Of a stretch of DNA of 64,000 nucleotides, positions 57,349 through 64,000 are shown one piece after another. The DNA is from Prevotella sp. (GTDB taxonomy: Bacteria > Bacteroidota > Bacteroidia > Bacteroidales > Bacteroidaceae). The stretch is taken from positions 1-64,000 of the forward strand of contig JAFTFG010000020.1 in NCBI GenBank assembly GCA_017449675.1. The letters are read 5' to 3'. The notes beneath the pieces were generated by a model. That model did not search any database. It saw only the letters and a program-made list of their open reading frames with translations, and was not told where the DNA came from. Within the stretch, counting starts at the first letter, position 1. Each line of letters starts with the position of its first letter. A program made the position numbers and the translations under genes.

Positions 57349-58647
57349 TTACAGTTTACGATTATCAATCACACGTTTGGCCTTACCTGTAGAGCGCTCA
57401 ATACCTTTAGGCTCCACCAGTTTGATCTTAAAGCCCAGTCCGATCACAGAACGCAACTCCGACTCCAGTTTCTTCTGCAGGCCGACCATCGTCGACATAT
57501 CATCGGTGAAGTATTCCTCCTTCACCTCCACCTTCAACTCACTGGTATCCGTGTTATTCACACGGTCAACTGTCAACAGGAAGTGAGGCTCGTACTCTGG
57601 CAATGACAGTATGACGGCCTCTATCTGAGACGGGAATACGTTGACACCACGAATAATCAGCATATCGTCGCAACGGCCAAGGATTCGATCCATACGTACC
57701 AAAGTACGTCCACAACTACATTTCTCATAATGAAGAGCCGTCAGGTCGTGCGTACGATAACGCATCAACGGCATACCCTCTTTAGTCAGATGGGTAAAGG
57801 TCAACTCGCCTAACTCTCCTTCCGGCATGGGCTCACCCGTCTCTGGGTTCAGAATCTCAGGATAGAAATAATCCTCATTCAAGTGTGTCCCGTTCTGGCA
57901 CTCACACTCATACCCCACACCCGGACCGGCAATTTCACTCAGTCCATAGATATCGTAAGCCTTAATACCTATCGTTGCCTCTAACTTCTGACGCATCTCT
58001 TCTGTCCATGGCTCAGCACCAAAAGCCCCGATCTTCAACTTAAATTCCTCACGCGGCCATTCGCTCTCGCGCATAGCCTCACCTAAGAACATCGCATATG
58101 AAGGAGTACAGCAAAGTACGGAGGCTCCAAAGTCGTGCATCAAGGTGATTTGCTTTTGTGTATTACCGGATGACATCGGGATGACGCTGGCTCCTATATT
58201 CGTTGCTCCGTCATGAGCACCGAGACCACCAGTAAACAGACCGTAGCCATAAGATACTTGGAAGATATCGTCCTTCGAGGCTCCATAGGCCGTGAAAGCA
58301 CGAGAAATTGACTCTGTCCACATAGCCAGGTCTTTACGGGTATGCAATACCACCACTGGCTTACCAGTAGTACCAGAGGAAGCATGAATCCGGACAATCT
58401 GGCTCATCGGTACGGCTGCAAGTCCGAAAGGATAGTTATCACGAAGGTCAAGTTTGTTGGTAAACGGCAACTTCACGATATCATCAATATCCTTGATGTC
58501 GCCAGGCTCCAAGCCCATTTCCTGAAATTTCTTACGGTAGAAAGGTGTGTTATGATAAACATACTCCGCCATCTTTCTCAGTCTGATGCTCTGGATCTCA
58601 CGCAACTGCTCACGATCCATGCACTCCACAGTCTCATTCCAAATCAT
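57349..58647 (-). CDS. paaK: Phenylacetate--CoA ligase
   Basis: A 432-residue adenylate-forming enzyme. The ATP-binding motif is SSGTTGKPVV (90-99); other family blocks are GLGAHDGATNIGASVIPMSS, KAYDIYGLSEIAGPGVGYEC and the C-terminal AMP-binding_C_2 domain (MLIIRGVNVFPSQIEAVIL). It activates phenylacetate or indoleacetate-type aryl acids with CoA. In anaerobic Bacteroidales it is thought to work with indolepyruvate:ferredoxin oxidoreductase in aromatic amino acid recovery; those partner genes are not in this window. Promoter 58698-58728 lies upstream and the ACT-domain gene follows. Confidence 0.92.
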   Translation of the reverse strand: MIWNETVECMDREQLREIQSIRLRKMAEYVYHNTPFYRKKFQEMGLEPGDIKDIDDIVKLPFTNKLDLRDNYPFGLAAVPMSQIVRIHASSGTTGKPVVVLHTRKDLAMWTESISRAFTAYGASKDDIFQVSYGYGLFTGGLGAHDGATNIGASVIPMSSGNTQKQITLMHDFGASVLCCTPSYAMFLGEAMRESEWPREEFKLKIGAFGAEPWTEEMRQKLEATIGIKAYDIYGLSEIAGPGVGYECECQNGTHLNEDYFYPEILNPETGEPMPEGELGELTFTHLTKEGMPLMRYRTHDLTALHYEKCSCGRTLVRMDRILGRCDDMLIIRGVNVFPSQIEAVILSLPEYEPHFLLTVDRVNNTDTSELKVEVKEEYFTDDMSTMVGLQKKLESELRSVIGLGFKIKLVEPKGIERSTGKAKRVIDNRKL

Positions 58648-58697
58648 TTGTCTCTCTTTTTTGGTTATTGATTTTAGTTTAATAGTTCTGTGTGATG

Positions 58698-58728
58698 CAA
58701 AGATACAAATATTTGAGAAAATGACAAA
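58698..58728 (-). promoter_or_regulatory. Promoter of paaK-ACT operon
   Basis: Minus-strand TTTG (58725-58728), 19 nt, TATCTTTG (58698-58705), a full consensus match. Confidence 0.75.
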
Positions 58729-58767
58729 GAAAAAACCGCAAAACTATTAGTCTTGCGGTTTTTCTTT
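58727..58767 (-). terminator. Terminator of the OmpA gene
   Basis: A 15-bp stem (AAAGAAAAACCGCAA type, with one extra A on the left arm) around an 11-nt loop. It lies 16 nt after the ompA stop codon and is directly followed by the paaK promoter. Confidence 0.8.
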
Positions 58768-58783
58768 ATCTAGTTAAGAAGAA

Positions 58784-59944
58784 TTACTTCAACTCAACAG
58801 TAGCACGACGGTTGTAACTGATTGGTGACAGAGTGTCAACACCACCAGCAGCATTGATCTCGATGTTAGAGCGATCAACACCCATCTTAACGAGAGCGTC
58901 AGCAACAGCCTCAGCACGCTTCTGAGACAGACTCTGGTTGAGGTTAGCGTTACCAGTCTTGCTATCTGCATAACCAGTTACAACAACCTTAGCGTTGTTA
59001 GCCTTAGCAGCGTCAGCAACAGACTGTACGTTCTGCAGATCCTTCTGAGAAGCAATCTTAGCCTTGCCAAGGTTGAAGAATACAGATACAGGTGCAGAAA
59101 CATACTCCTTAACGATCTTCTCGCCACCGTCCTTAGCCTCTGGGCACTTGTGGTTCTTAATCAGGTTGTTCAGACGAGCATTCTCTGCGTTAGCGTCAGC
59201 CAACTGAGCGTTCAGAGCGTCGATCTGACCCTGTGACAGAGCCTTGATAGCCTCTACGTCCGGAGTCTTGTTCCAACCGGTCTTACCGAGTTTGTAAGTC
59301 AAACCGACTTCAACACTGAGGGTACGATCCATGTTCTTGAAAGTGTTCTTGGTGGTTGAGTTGGTAGCACTGAAACCATCGAAACGAGGATCAAACAGAC
59401 CATAGTTGATGTCGAGGTTGATAGCGAGTTTGTTGCTCAGACGGAAAGTATTCAGGATACCTGCATTCAAATCAATTGCATAAGTGTTGAAACTCATGTT
59501 ACGACCTACACCAGCACCAGCATAAGGAATGAAGTTCCAGAAACGATTCTCGTTGTAACCACACAGCATGTTGCTGAGGTTGAACAGAACCTGCTCGTTG
59601 ATTACCCAATACTTGCTAGCATTAATGCTCTTGCTGTCAGAGATAACTGAACGACCCCAGATACCAGTGAACTTAGTACGGAGACCGATACCAGGAGTAA
59701 ACCACTTACCAACAGCCACTGAGAAGCCGAGGTTTGTACGATAACCCTTGACCAACTTTGAAGGCTTAATGAAAGAACCCTCCTGGCTTCCCCAGAAAGA
59801 AGTTCCTACAGCGTTAGCCTGAACAAACCAGTTGCTCCAGAAAGAATTAGTAGATACGCTGTACTTCTCTGTAGGTACAGCATCCTGTGCCATAGAGGCA
59901 ACAGAAACACCGGCAAAAGCCAGTACCATTAAAATCTTTTTCAT
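58784..59944 (-). CDS. OmpA family outer-membrane protein
   Basis: A 386-residue protein. The signal peptide ends near residue 19 (SMAQ). An N-terminal beta-barrel (about 25-230, TNSFWSNWFVQANAVGTSFW) is followed by a short coiled coil (IDALNAQLADANAENARLNN). The C-terminal OmpA/MotB peptidoglycan-binding domain (about 283-386) contains VVVTGYADSKTGNANLNQSL and SQKRAEAVADAL. It anchors the outer membrane to peptidoglycan. A strong promoter (59996-60026) with a 50-nt leader and a good terminator indicate a highly expressed single-gene unit, as expected for a major surface protein. Confidence 0.92.
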   Translation of the reverse strand: MKKILMVLAFAGVSVASMAQDAVPTEKYSVSTNSFWSNWFVQANAVGTSFWGSQEGSFIKPSKLVKGYRTNLGFSVAVGKWFTPGIGLRTKFTGIWGRSVISDSKSINASKYWVINEQVLFNLSNMLCGYNENRFWNFIPYAGAGVGRNMSFNTYAIDLNAGILNTFRLSNKLAINLDINYGLFDPRFDGFSATNSTTKNTFKNMDRTLSVEVGLTYKLGKTGWNKTPDVEAIKALSQGQIDALNAQLADANAENARLNNLIKNHKCPEAKDGGEKIVKEYVSAPVSVFFNLGKAKIASQKDLQNVQSVADAAKANNAKVVVTGYADSKTGNANLNQSLSQKRAEAVADALVKMGVDRSNIEINAAGGVDTLSPISYNRRATVELK

Positions 59945-59995
59945 ACCTATACTAATTTAATATAAAAACAATATGCACTTTTATCAATTATTGTG

Positions 59996-60026
59996 CAAAA
60001 GTAAACATTTATTTTCAATCTGCAAA
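59996..60026 (-). promoter_or_regulatory. Promoter of the OmpA gene
   Basis: Minus-strand TTTG (60023-60026), 19 nt, TACTTTTG (59996-60003). The AT-rich leader below it is about 45-50 nt long. Confidence 0.75.
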
Positions 60027-60103
60027 CTTTTTTGGGAAAAAATTGCACTTTTTTACGAAAAAAGTTATCATATATCTATTTCCCGCAAGAAGACCTTGAC
60101 ACA

Positions 60104-61891
60104 TCAACCTAATAGTTGTTCTATTTCTCGCTGGGGTAAAATACATAAAATCGTTTTTCCGTCTGGCGTATAATTCACATTAGAGCAGGAAAAAAGTTCA
60201 TTGACCATATTCTCCATCTCCTCATTGCTAAGTACTTGACCTTGTGGGATTGCAGCATGCCTGGCCAGAGAAAGAGCAAGAGAGGCATGGATCTCCTCAA
60301 GACTACTTTTCCCGTTCTCAATAGTATCATGCACCAAGTCCTGTACCAGTTGCACATAGTTCAGTCCATCCAACCCGGCAGGCACAGCATGTATTCCATA
60401 ACTATATTGTCCTAAATCCGTCAACTCAAAGCCCATAGTTTGCAATTCCGGCAATATCTTTTCCAAGATAACCGTATCAGAAGGGGCAAAACGGACTATC
60501 TCCGGGAAAAGCACTCTCTGGCTACTGACCGTTTGCGACTCCAGTTGAGACAGATATCTCTCATAGCGAATACGGACATCCGCACGATATTGATCTATGA
60601 TCATCAACCCCGACTTGACAGCCGTCATAATATAACGCCCCTTATATTGGTAATGAGCCGGCGACTTGTCGGCTATATCAAATACCTCGGCCTCCATCGG
60701 ATCCTGCTGATGATTGGGAAGTTGATCATATAACTGTTCCCATCCTTCCACCCTTTTCTTGGGACGCTCTACGGGGTGAGACTGGACAAAAGGATTATAG
60801 GAAGGCTGGTGTGTCGGTTGAGGAGCCACTACCTGTTGCGTAGGGTCAAACACAGGAATGTCGGGACGCCCCTCGGTATCAAAGTCTATCTGAGGAATCT
60901 CACAAAAGTGACCTATCGCATCCTTCACTGCTGCCAATAGTATTTGCCAGATGGCTTGCTCGTTCTCAAACTTAATCTCCGTCTTGGTTGGATGAATATT
61001 CACATCAATATCAGAAGGCGGTACCTCGAAATAGATAAAGTAAGGCACCTGCATACCCATAGGAACCAATCGATCAAATGCCTGGGCGACAGCCTTATGA
61101 AAATAAGCGTGTTTCATAAAGCGGCCATTGACAAAGAAATAATTATGGACACCCTTTTTCTTTGCCGATTCCGGTTTTCCCACATAACCGGATATTTTAC
61201 AAATAGCGGTATCTACTTTTAACTCCAACAGATCCTGATTAAACCGTTTACCAAACACATCAACAATCCGCTGACGAAGCAATCCGCTTTTCAGGTTCAT
61301 CAACTCCTGTCCGTTACTATAGATGGAAAAATTAATCTGCGGATATACCAGTACGATGCGCTCATAGGCTGTCAGAATATTATTCAGTTCTGTAGCATTC
61401 GACTTCAAGAACTTCCGGCGAGCCGGCACATTAAAGAACAGATTCTCCACTTTGAAATTACTTCCCACAGGACAACTGACCGGCTCTTGGGACTCCACTT
61501 TAGAACCAGAAAGGCATAGACATGTTCCTAACTCATTTCCTTCCATCCGCGTCCTCAGTTCTATTTGCGATACGGCGGCAATAGAAGGTAAGGCCTCTCC
61601 TCGGAAGCCCATCGTTGTCAAAGCAAAAAGATCATCAGCCTTACGGATCTTCGATGTCGCATGACGCTCAAAGGCAAGCCTCGCATCAGTTTCCGACATT
61701 CCCTTCCCATCATCAATCACCTGGATGGAAGTACGACCGGCATCCACAACCAATACACGGATAGTACGAGCCCCTGCATCCACCGCATTTTCCACCAGTT
61801 CCTTGATGACGGAAGCGGGACGTTGGATGACCTCACCCGCAGCAATCTGATTGGCTACCGCATCCGGTAGCAATTGAATCACATCACCCAT
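60104..61891 (-). CDS. mutL: DNA mismatch repair protein MutL
   Basis: A 595-residue GHKL ATPase. The ATP site shows [43 protein letters not shown] and [13 protein letters not shown]. The C-terminal dimerisation domain covers about 410-595. The endonuclease motif of many MutL proteins (DQHAxxExxxxE) is degraded here to [12 protein letters not shown] (433-444). The matching cysteine/histidine motifs are also altered ([21 protein letters not shown]). MutL recruits and activates the downstream repair machinery after MutS recognises a mismatch. The start overlaps the end of the OstA-like gene by 8 nt, so the two are in one operon. Confidence 0.94.
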   Translation of the reverse strand: MGDVIQLLPDAVANQIAAGEVIQRPASVIKELVENAVDAGARTIRVLVVDAGRTSIQVIDDGKGMSETDARLAFERHATSKIRKADDLFALTTMGFRGEALPSIAAVSQIELRTRMEGNELGTCLCLSGSKVESQEPVSCPVGSNFKVENLFFNVPARRKFLKSNATELNNILTAYERIVLVYPQINFSIYSNGQELMNLKSGLLRQRIVDVFGKRFNQDLLELKVDTAICKISGYVGKPESAKKKGVHNYFFVNGRFMKHAYFHKAVAQAFDRLVPMGMQVPYFIYFEVPPSDIDVNIHPTKTEIKFENEQAIWQILLAAVKDAIGHFCEIPQIDFDTEGRPDIPVFDPTQQVVAPQPTHQPSYNPFVQSHPVERPKKRVEGWEQLYDQLPNHQQDPMEAEVFDIADKSPAHYQYKGRYIMTAVKSGLMIIDQYRADVRIRYERYLSQLESQTVSSQRVLFPEIVRFAPSDTVILEKILPELQTMGFELTDLGQYSYGIHAVPAGLDGLNYVQLVQDLVHDTIENGKSSLEEIHASLALSLARHAAIPQGQVLSNEEMENMVNELFSCSNVNYTPDGKTILCILPQREIEQLLG

Positions 61892-63530
61892 CTTTCTCTT
61901 CCTTTCTTTGTATTTTCTGTTTGGGAGCCTCGCGACGTTTCACCTCCTTCAACTCCTGCCCGGCCTTTTTCGGACGCCAGTTAAAGATATCCTCCTTATT
62001 GCGAGGACGAATATAGTCAAACCATGCATATTGAGGAAGAAAATACTTTGAGGGGGGAATCTGTGTCATCGGGTAAAGGGTTCCTACAGGTTTCTCCATC
62101 CAGATTCTCTTCATCTTCCTATTTTCCAAGTACATCTTCATCAGAGGTGTTTCCGTATAGTTCAACCCTATCAACGAACTGTCGGACTCATCTACCGGAT
62201 AATAGACAATCAGTACATTACCTACCGCATCGGTCTCCTTGATCTCTCCTTTCTCAAAGAATGCCATCATCTCCTTTGATGACACTTGGTTGAAATGAAT
62301 CGTATCAGGCATCTGTTCTGTAGAGAAAGCCTGTCCTATCACATGCGCCCTATCAATGGTAGAGTCCTTCATATAGACCCGGATCTCCTCGCCCAACAAT
62401 TGTTGTCGATTATTCCAGACAATGGGATCCCGATACATCGTCATACAGGAATCTTTCGAATTGTACACCAAGGAATCACATACGGCCTGAACATCGATAC
62501 GATACGCGCGTACCTTATTATACGCATGTATCTTACGGTATACTGAGTCCGTATTGATATTGAAGGTATATAATTTAAATGTATCAGCATGCATATACAA
62601 GGTATCTTTCTGAGAATAGTCCATAGCAACAGCCCTCCTGGTTGCCATCGCATATCCTGTCGAGTCATTATACTCACAATAATCACCTGTCAAACGGTTT
62701 TTATTGACAGAGTCGGTATATACAACATTCCAATAAGCATAACTGGTACCTTGTTTCCCGTCATGATAAACACTATCTCCCACTATCGTCCGTCCCTGAT
62801 CTTTCATGACAGAGCGTCCAAAGAGTTCAGAAGTCTCGGTTTTTGTATTATAATATCCATCCTCACTGTAAATATGACTGGTACCGGATGTGATATTGGA
62901 AGGACCGACGATATGTGCACGAGAGGTCTGCGTATCATAATACAACGAATCCGTTGTCAGATAGAAATTCTTATCTCGCAAACGGACATCATAATAGAAC
63001 ATTGCAATCTTGGTATCCGTGTGGTATTCCCCCCAGTCACTCGTCAATGTAGAATTATTATCTACCAATTTTCCGCCTTCGAAGAAGTTACCGAAGTTAT
63101 ACAATCGGTCATAGTCAAGACTATCAGTATATAAGGTAGACTGGCGGTGTTTCAGGATGACATTATAACGAGCCTGAGCAATCTGGGCATTCCCATCATA
63201 ATAAGCATAATCGCTAAAGAGTTTTAGCGTGTCACCTTGTAGCATTTTCACATGTCCGAATGCCTCAAAGGAATTCGTCTGTTGGAAGAAATTAGCACTG
63301 TCACAATACAGGTTTGCCCCCATATGGCGGAAATGCACATTACCCACCAAAATCTGAGCATCACCATTACGATACTGGTCGTAACTCAACTGATCGGAAT
63401 GAACAAGATAGATACGTTTATCCGCAGGTCGACTGCCAGTAGTATTGCGCTTGCGAGTAGGCTGCATTGCCCATACGAGACCCAGCCCAAAAAGGCACAA
63501 CAACAGAAAGGCTACAGTCCTAAGTCTCAT
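61884..63530 (-). CDS. OstA/LptA-like organic-solvent-tolerance protein
   Basis: A 548-residue exported protein. After the signal peptide (ending VWAM) come repeated short strands of the beta-jellyroll OstA type ([60 protein letters not shown]). The last 40 residues are strongly basic. The family is related to LptA, which carries lipopolysaccharide across the periplasm. In Bacteroidetes this long form lies between a SurA-type chaperone and mutL, as here. It overlaps both neighbours by a few bases. Confidence 0.85.
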   Translation of the reverse strand: MRLRTVAFLLLCLFGLGLVWAMQPTRKRNTTGSRPADKRIYLVHSDQLSYDQYRNGDAQILVGNVHFRHMGANLYCDSANFFQQTNSFEAFGHVKMLQGDTLKLFSDYAYYDGNAQIAQARYNVILKHRQSTLYTDSLDYDRLYNFGNFFEGGKLVDNNSTLTSDWGEYHTDTKIAMFYYDVRLRDKNFYLTTDSLYYDTQTSRAHIVGPSNITSGTSHIYSEDGYYNTKTETSELFGRSVMKDQGRTIVGDSVYHDGKQGTSYAYWNVVYTDSVNKNRLTGDYCEYNDSTGYAMATRRAVAMDYSQKDTLYMHADTFKLYTFNINTDSVYRKIHAYNKVRAYRIDVQAVCDSLVYNSKDSCMTMYRDPIVWNNRQQLLGEEIRVYMKDSTIDRAHVIGQAFSTEQMPDTIHFNQVSSKEMMAFFEKGEIKETDAVGNVLIVYYPVDESDSSLIGLNYTETPLMKMYLENRKMKRIWMEKPVGTLYPMTQIPPSKYFLPQYAWFDYIRPRNKEDIFNWRPKKAGQELKEVKRREAPKQKIQRKEEKDG

Positions 63531-64000
63531 TTAATCCAGCCTTGATATTCAAATTGGCAATCCTTATATCTATCATTGACACGAACGTAGGTAGACTTGA
63601 TTTTGTCGACCACCCATTCATGCAACTTATCTTGACGACGCTTCTCAACAACAACGTCTTTCATAACCTGAAAGTCCTCTGTGATGGTCGCCTTATGACC
63701 TTCCACACGACTTTTTAACTTGGCAATCACACAGACCGTCTTTCCACGTTCATTAATCATCTGGAACGGTGCAGAGATTTCGCCCACCTTTAAAGAATCT
63801 ATAGCACGAGCAATCTCAGAAGGAAGGTCTTGCAACTGGAACTTAGAAGTACGACCATTCTGTGTCACATTAGCCATCAAACCATTATTATTACGTGTAT
63901 CCTTATCATCCGAGATCATTGTAGCACCGATTTCAAAAGTAAATTTCCCATCCACGATATCTGTGCGAATAGAATCCAGACGAGCCAACGACTTATCTAT
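63527..64000 (-). CDS. SurA-type peptidylprolyl isomerase, C-terminal part
   Basis: The gene runs off the right end of the window; 157 codons plus the stop are present and no start codon is inside the window. The visible part holds the end of a parvulin domain (LQDLPSEIARAIDSLKVGEI, SAPFQMINERGKTVCVIAKL) and a helical tail (FQVMKDVVVEKRRQDKLHEW). It continues without stop to base 64000, so a start near 63988 would be false. SurA-type proteins chaperone outer-membrane proteins in the periplasm. It overlaps the OstA-like gene by 4 nt, so the envelope-assembly genes are coupled. Confidence 0.85.
   Translation of the reverse strand: MDKSLARLDSIRTDIVDGKFTFEIGATMISDDKDTRNNNGLMANVTQNGRTSKFQLQDLPSEIARAIDSLKVGEISAPFQMINERGKTVCVIAKLKSRVEGHKATITEDFQVMKDVVVEKRRQDKLHEWVVDKIKSTYVRVNDRYKDCQFEYQGWIK

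Noticed and set aside
1-64000. CRISPR arrays, rRNA genes, intact IS elements or prophage
   Set aside because: No regularly spaced repeat-spacer array, no rRNA signature, no transposase, integrase or phage structural gene was found on either strand.

Overview
The window reads as a Bacteroidales chromosome segment, most likely Prevotella in the broad sense. The evidence is SusC/SusD-type outer-membrane genes, promoters of the Bacteroidetes type (TTTG, 19-21 nt, TAnnTTTG) in front of many genes, lipoboxes ending in SC or AC, and a GKKV-type C-terminal tail on a secreted protein that is typical of Prevotella. Species cannot be fixed from the sequence alone. No rRNA, CRISPR array or replication origin is visible.

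Region 1 (1-27.6 kb) is one large polysaccharide utilisation locus (PUL). A SusC/SusD pair, an Ig-repeat surface glycan-binding lipoprotein and an alginate-lyase-fold lipoprotein form one operon (11.9-3.9 kb, minus strand), followed by a twin-CBM protein, a 43-aa peptide and the start of another secreted protein. A second minus-strand operon holds a lyase/beta-helix fusion, GH97, GH43 and GH127 (26.2-18.6 kb). DUF4861 and an MFS sugar permease form a third unit, and a GH88 unsaturated uronidase is divergent. The enzyme set fits an acidic, arabinose-decorated plant polysaccharide: lyases make unsaturated ends, GH88 removes them, and GH127, GH43 and GH97 strip side chains. The regulators are an ECF-type sigma factor and a propeller/AraC protein that has no histidine-kinase part.

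The main discovery candidate is a promoter motif, TRMGTAW, then exactly 12 nt, then nnnCGTAT. It sits 16-51 nt upstream of six PUL start codons. The sigma gene, the AraC-type gene and an inserted ATPase gene instead have ordinary TAnnTTTG promoters. This looks like a PUL-specific ECF sigma regulon.

The PUL also carries insertion scars. An AAA/DUF4143 ATPase gene is flanked by 22-bp direct repeats, one of which is half of the lyase operon's terminator, and its leader holds four 22-bp tandem repeats. A gene-free stretch at 17.9-18.55 kb contains hairpins and 16-bp iterons.

Region 2 (27.6-33.9 kb): tRNA-Val(CAC) with a truncated gene at its 3' side, small decayed ORFs, then the parC-DUF3316-S41 protease operon and tRNA-Leu(TAG)/tRNA-Val(GAC). 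Region 3 (33.9-42.6 kb) is a minus-strand operon of TonB receptor, small lipoprotein, DUF6850 barrel, DUF4876 lipoprotein and M16 protease; the receptor is cut by an in-frame TAG.

Region 4 (42.7-64 kb) is mostly housekeeping: asd, a CPA2 antiporter, a LolD-like ABC ATPase, a CvfB-like RNA-binding protein, asnS, rluB with an RGG/Q-rich repeat extension, purB, a TPR sensor lipoprotein, tRNA-Val(TAC), an ACT-domain protein, paaK, an OmpA protein, mutL, an OstA-like protein and a SurA-like isomerase. An AT-rich island at 53.3-56 kb holds two broken genes, two exported proteins and a palindromic repeat cluster.
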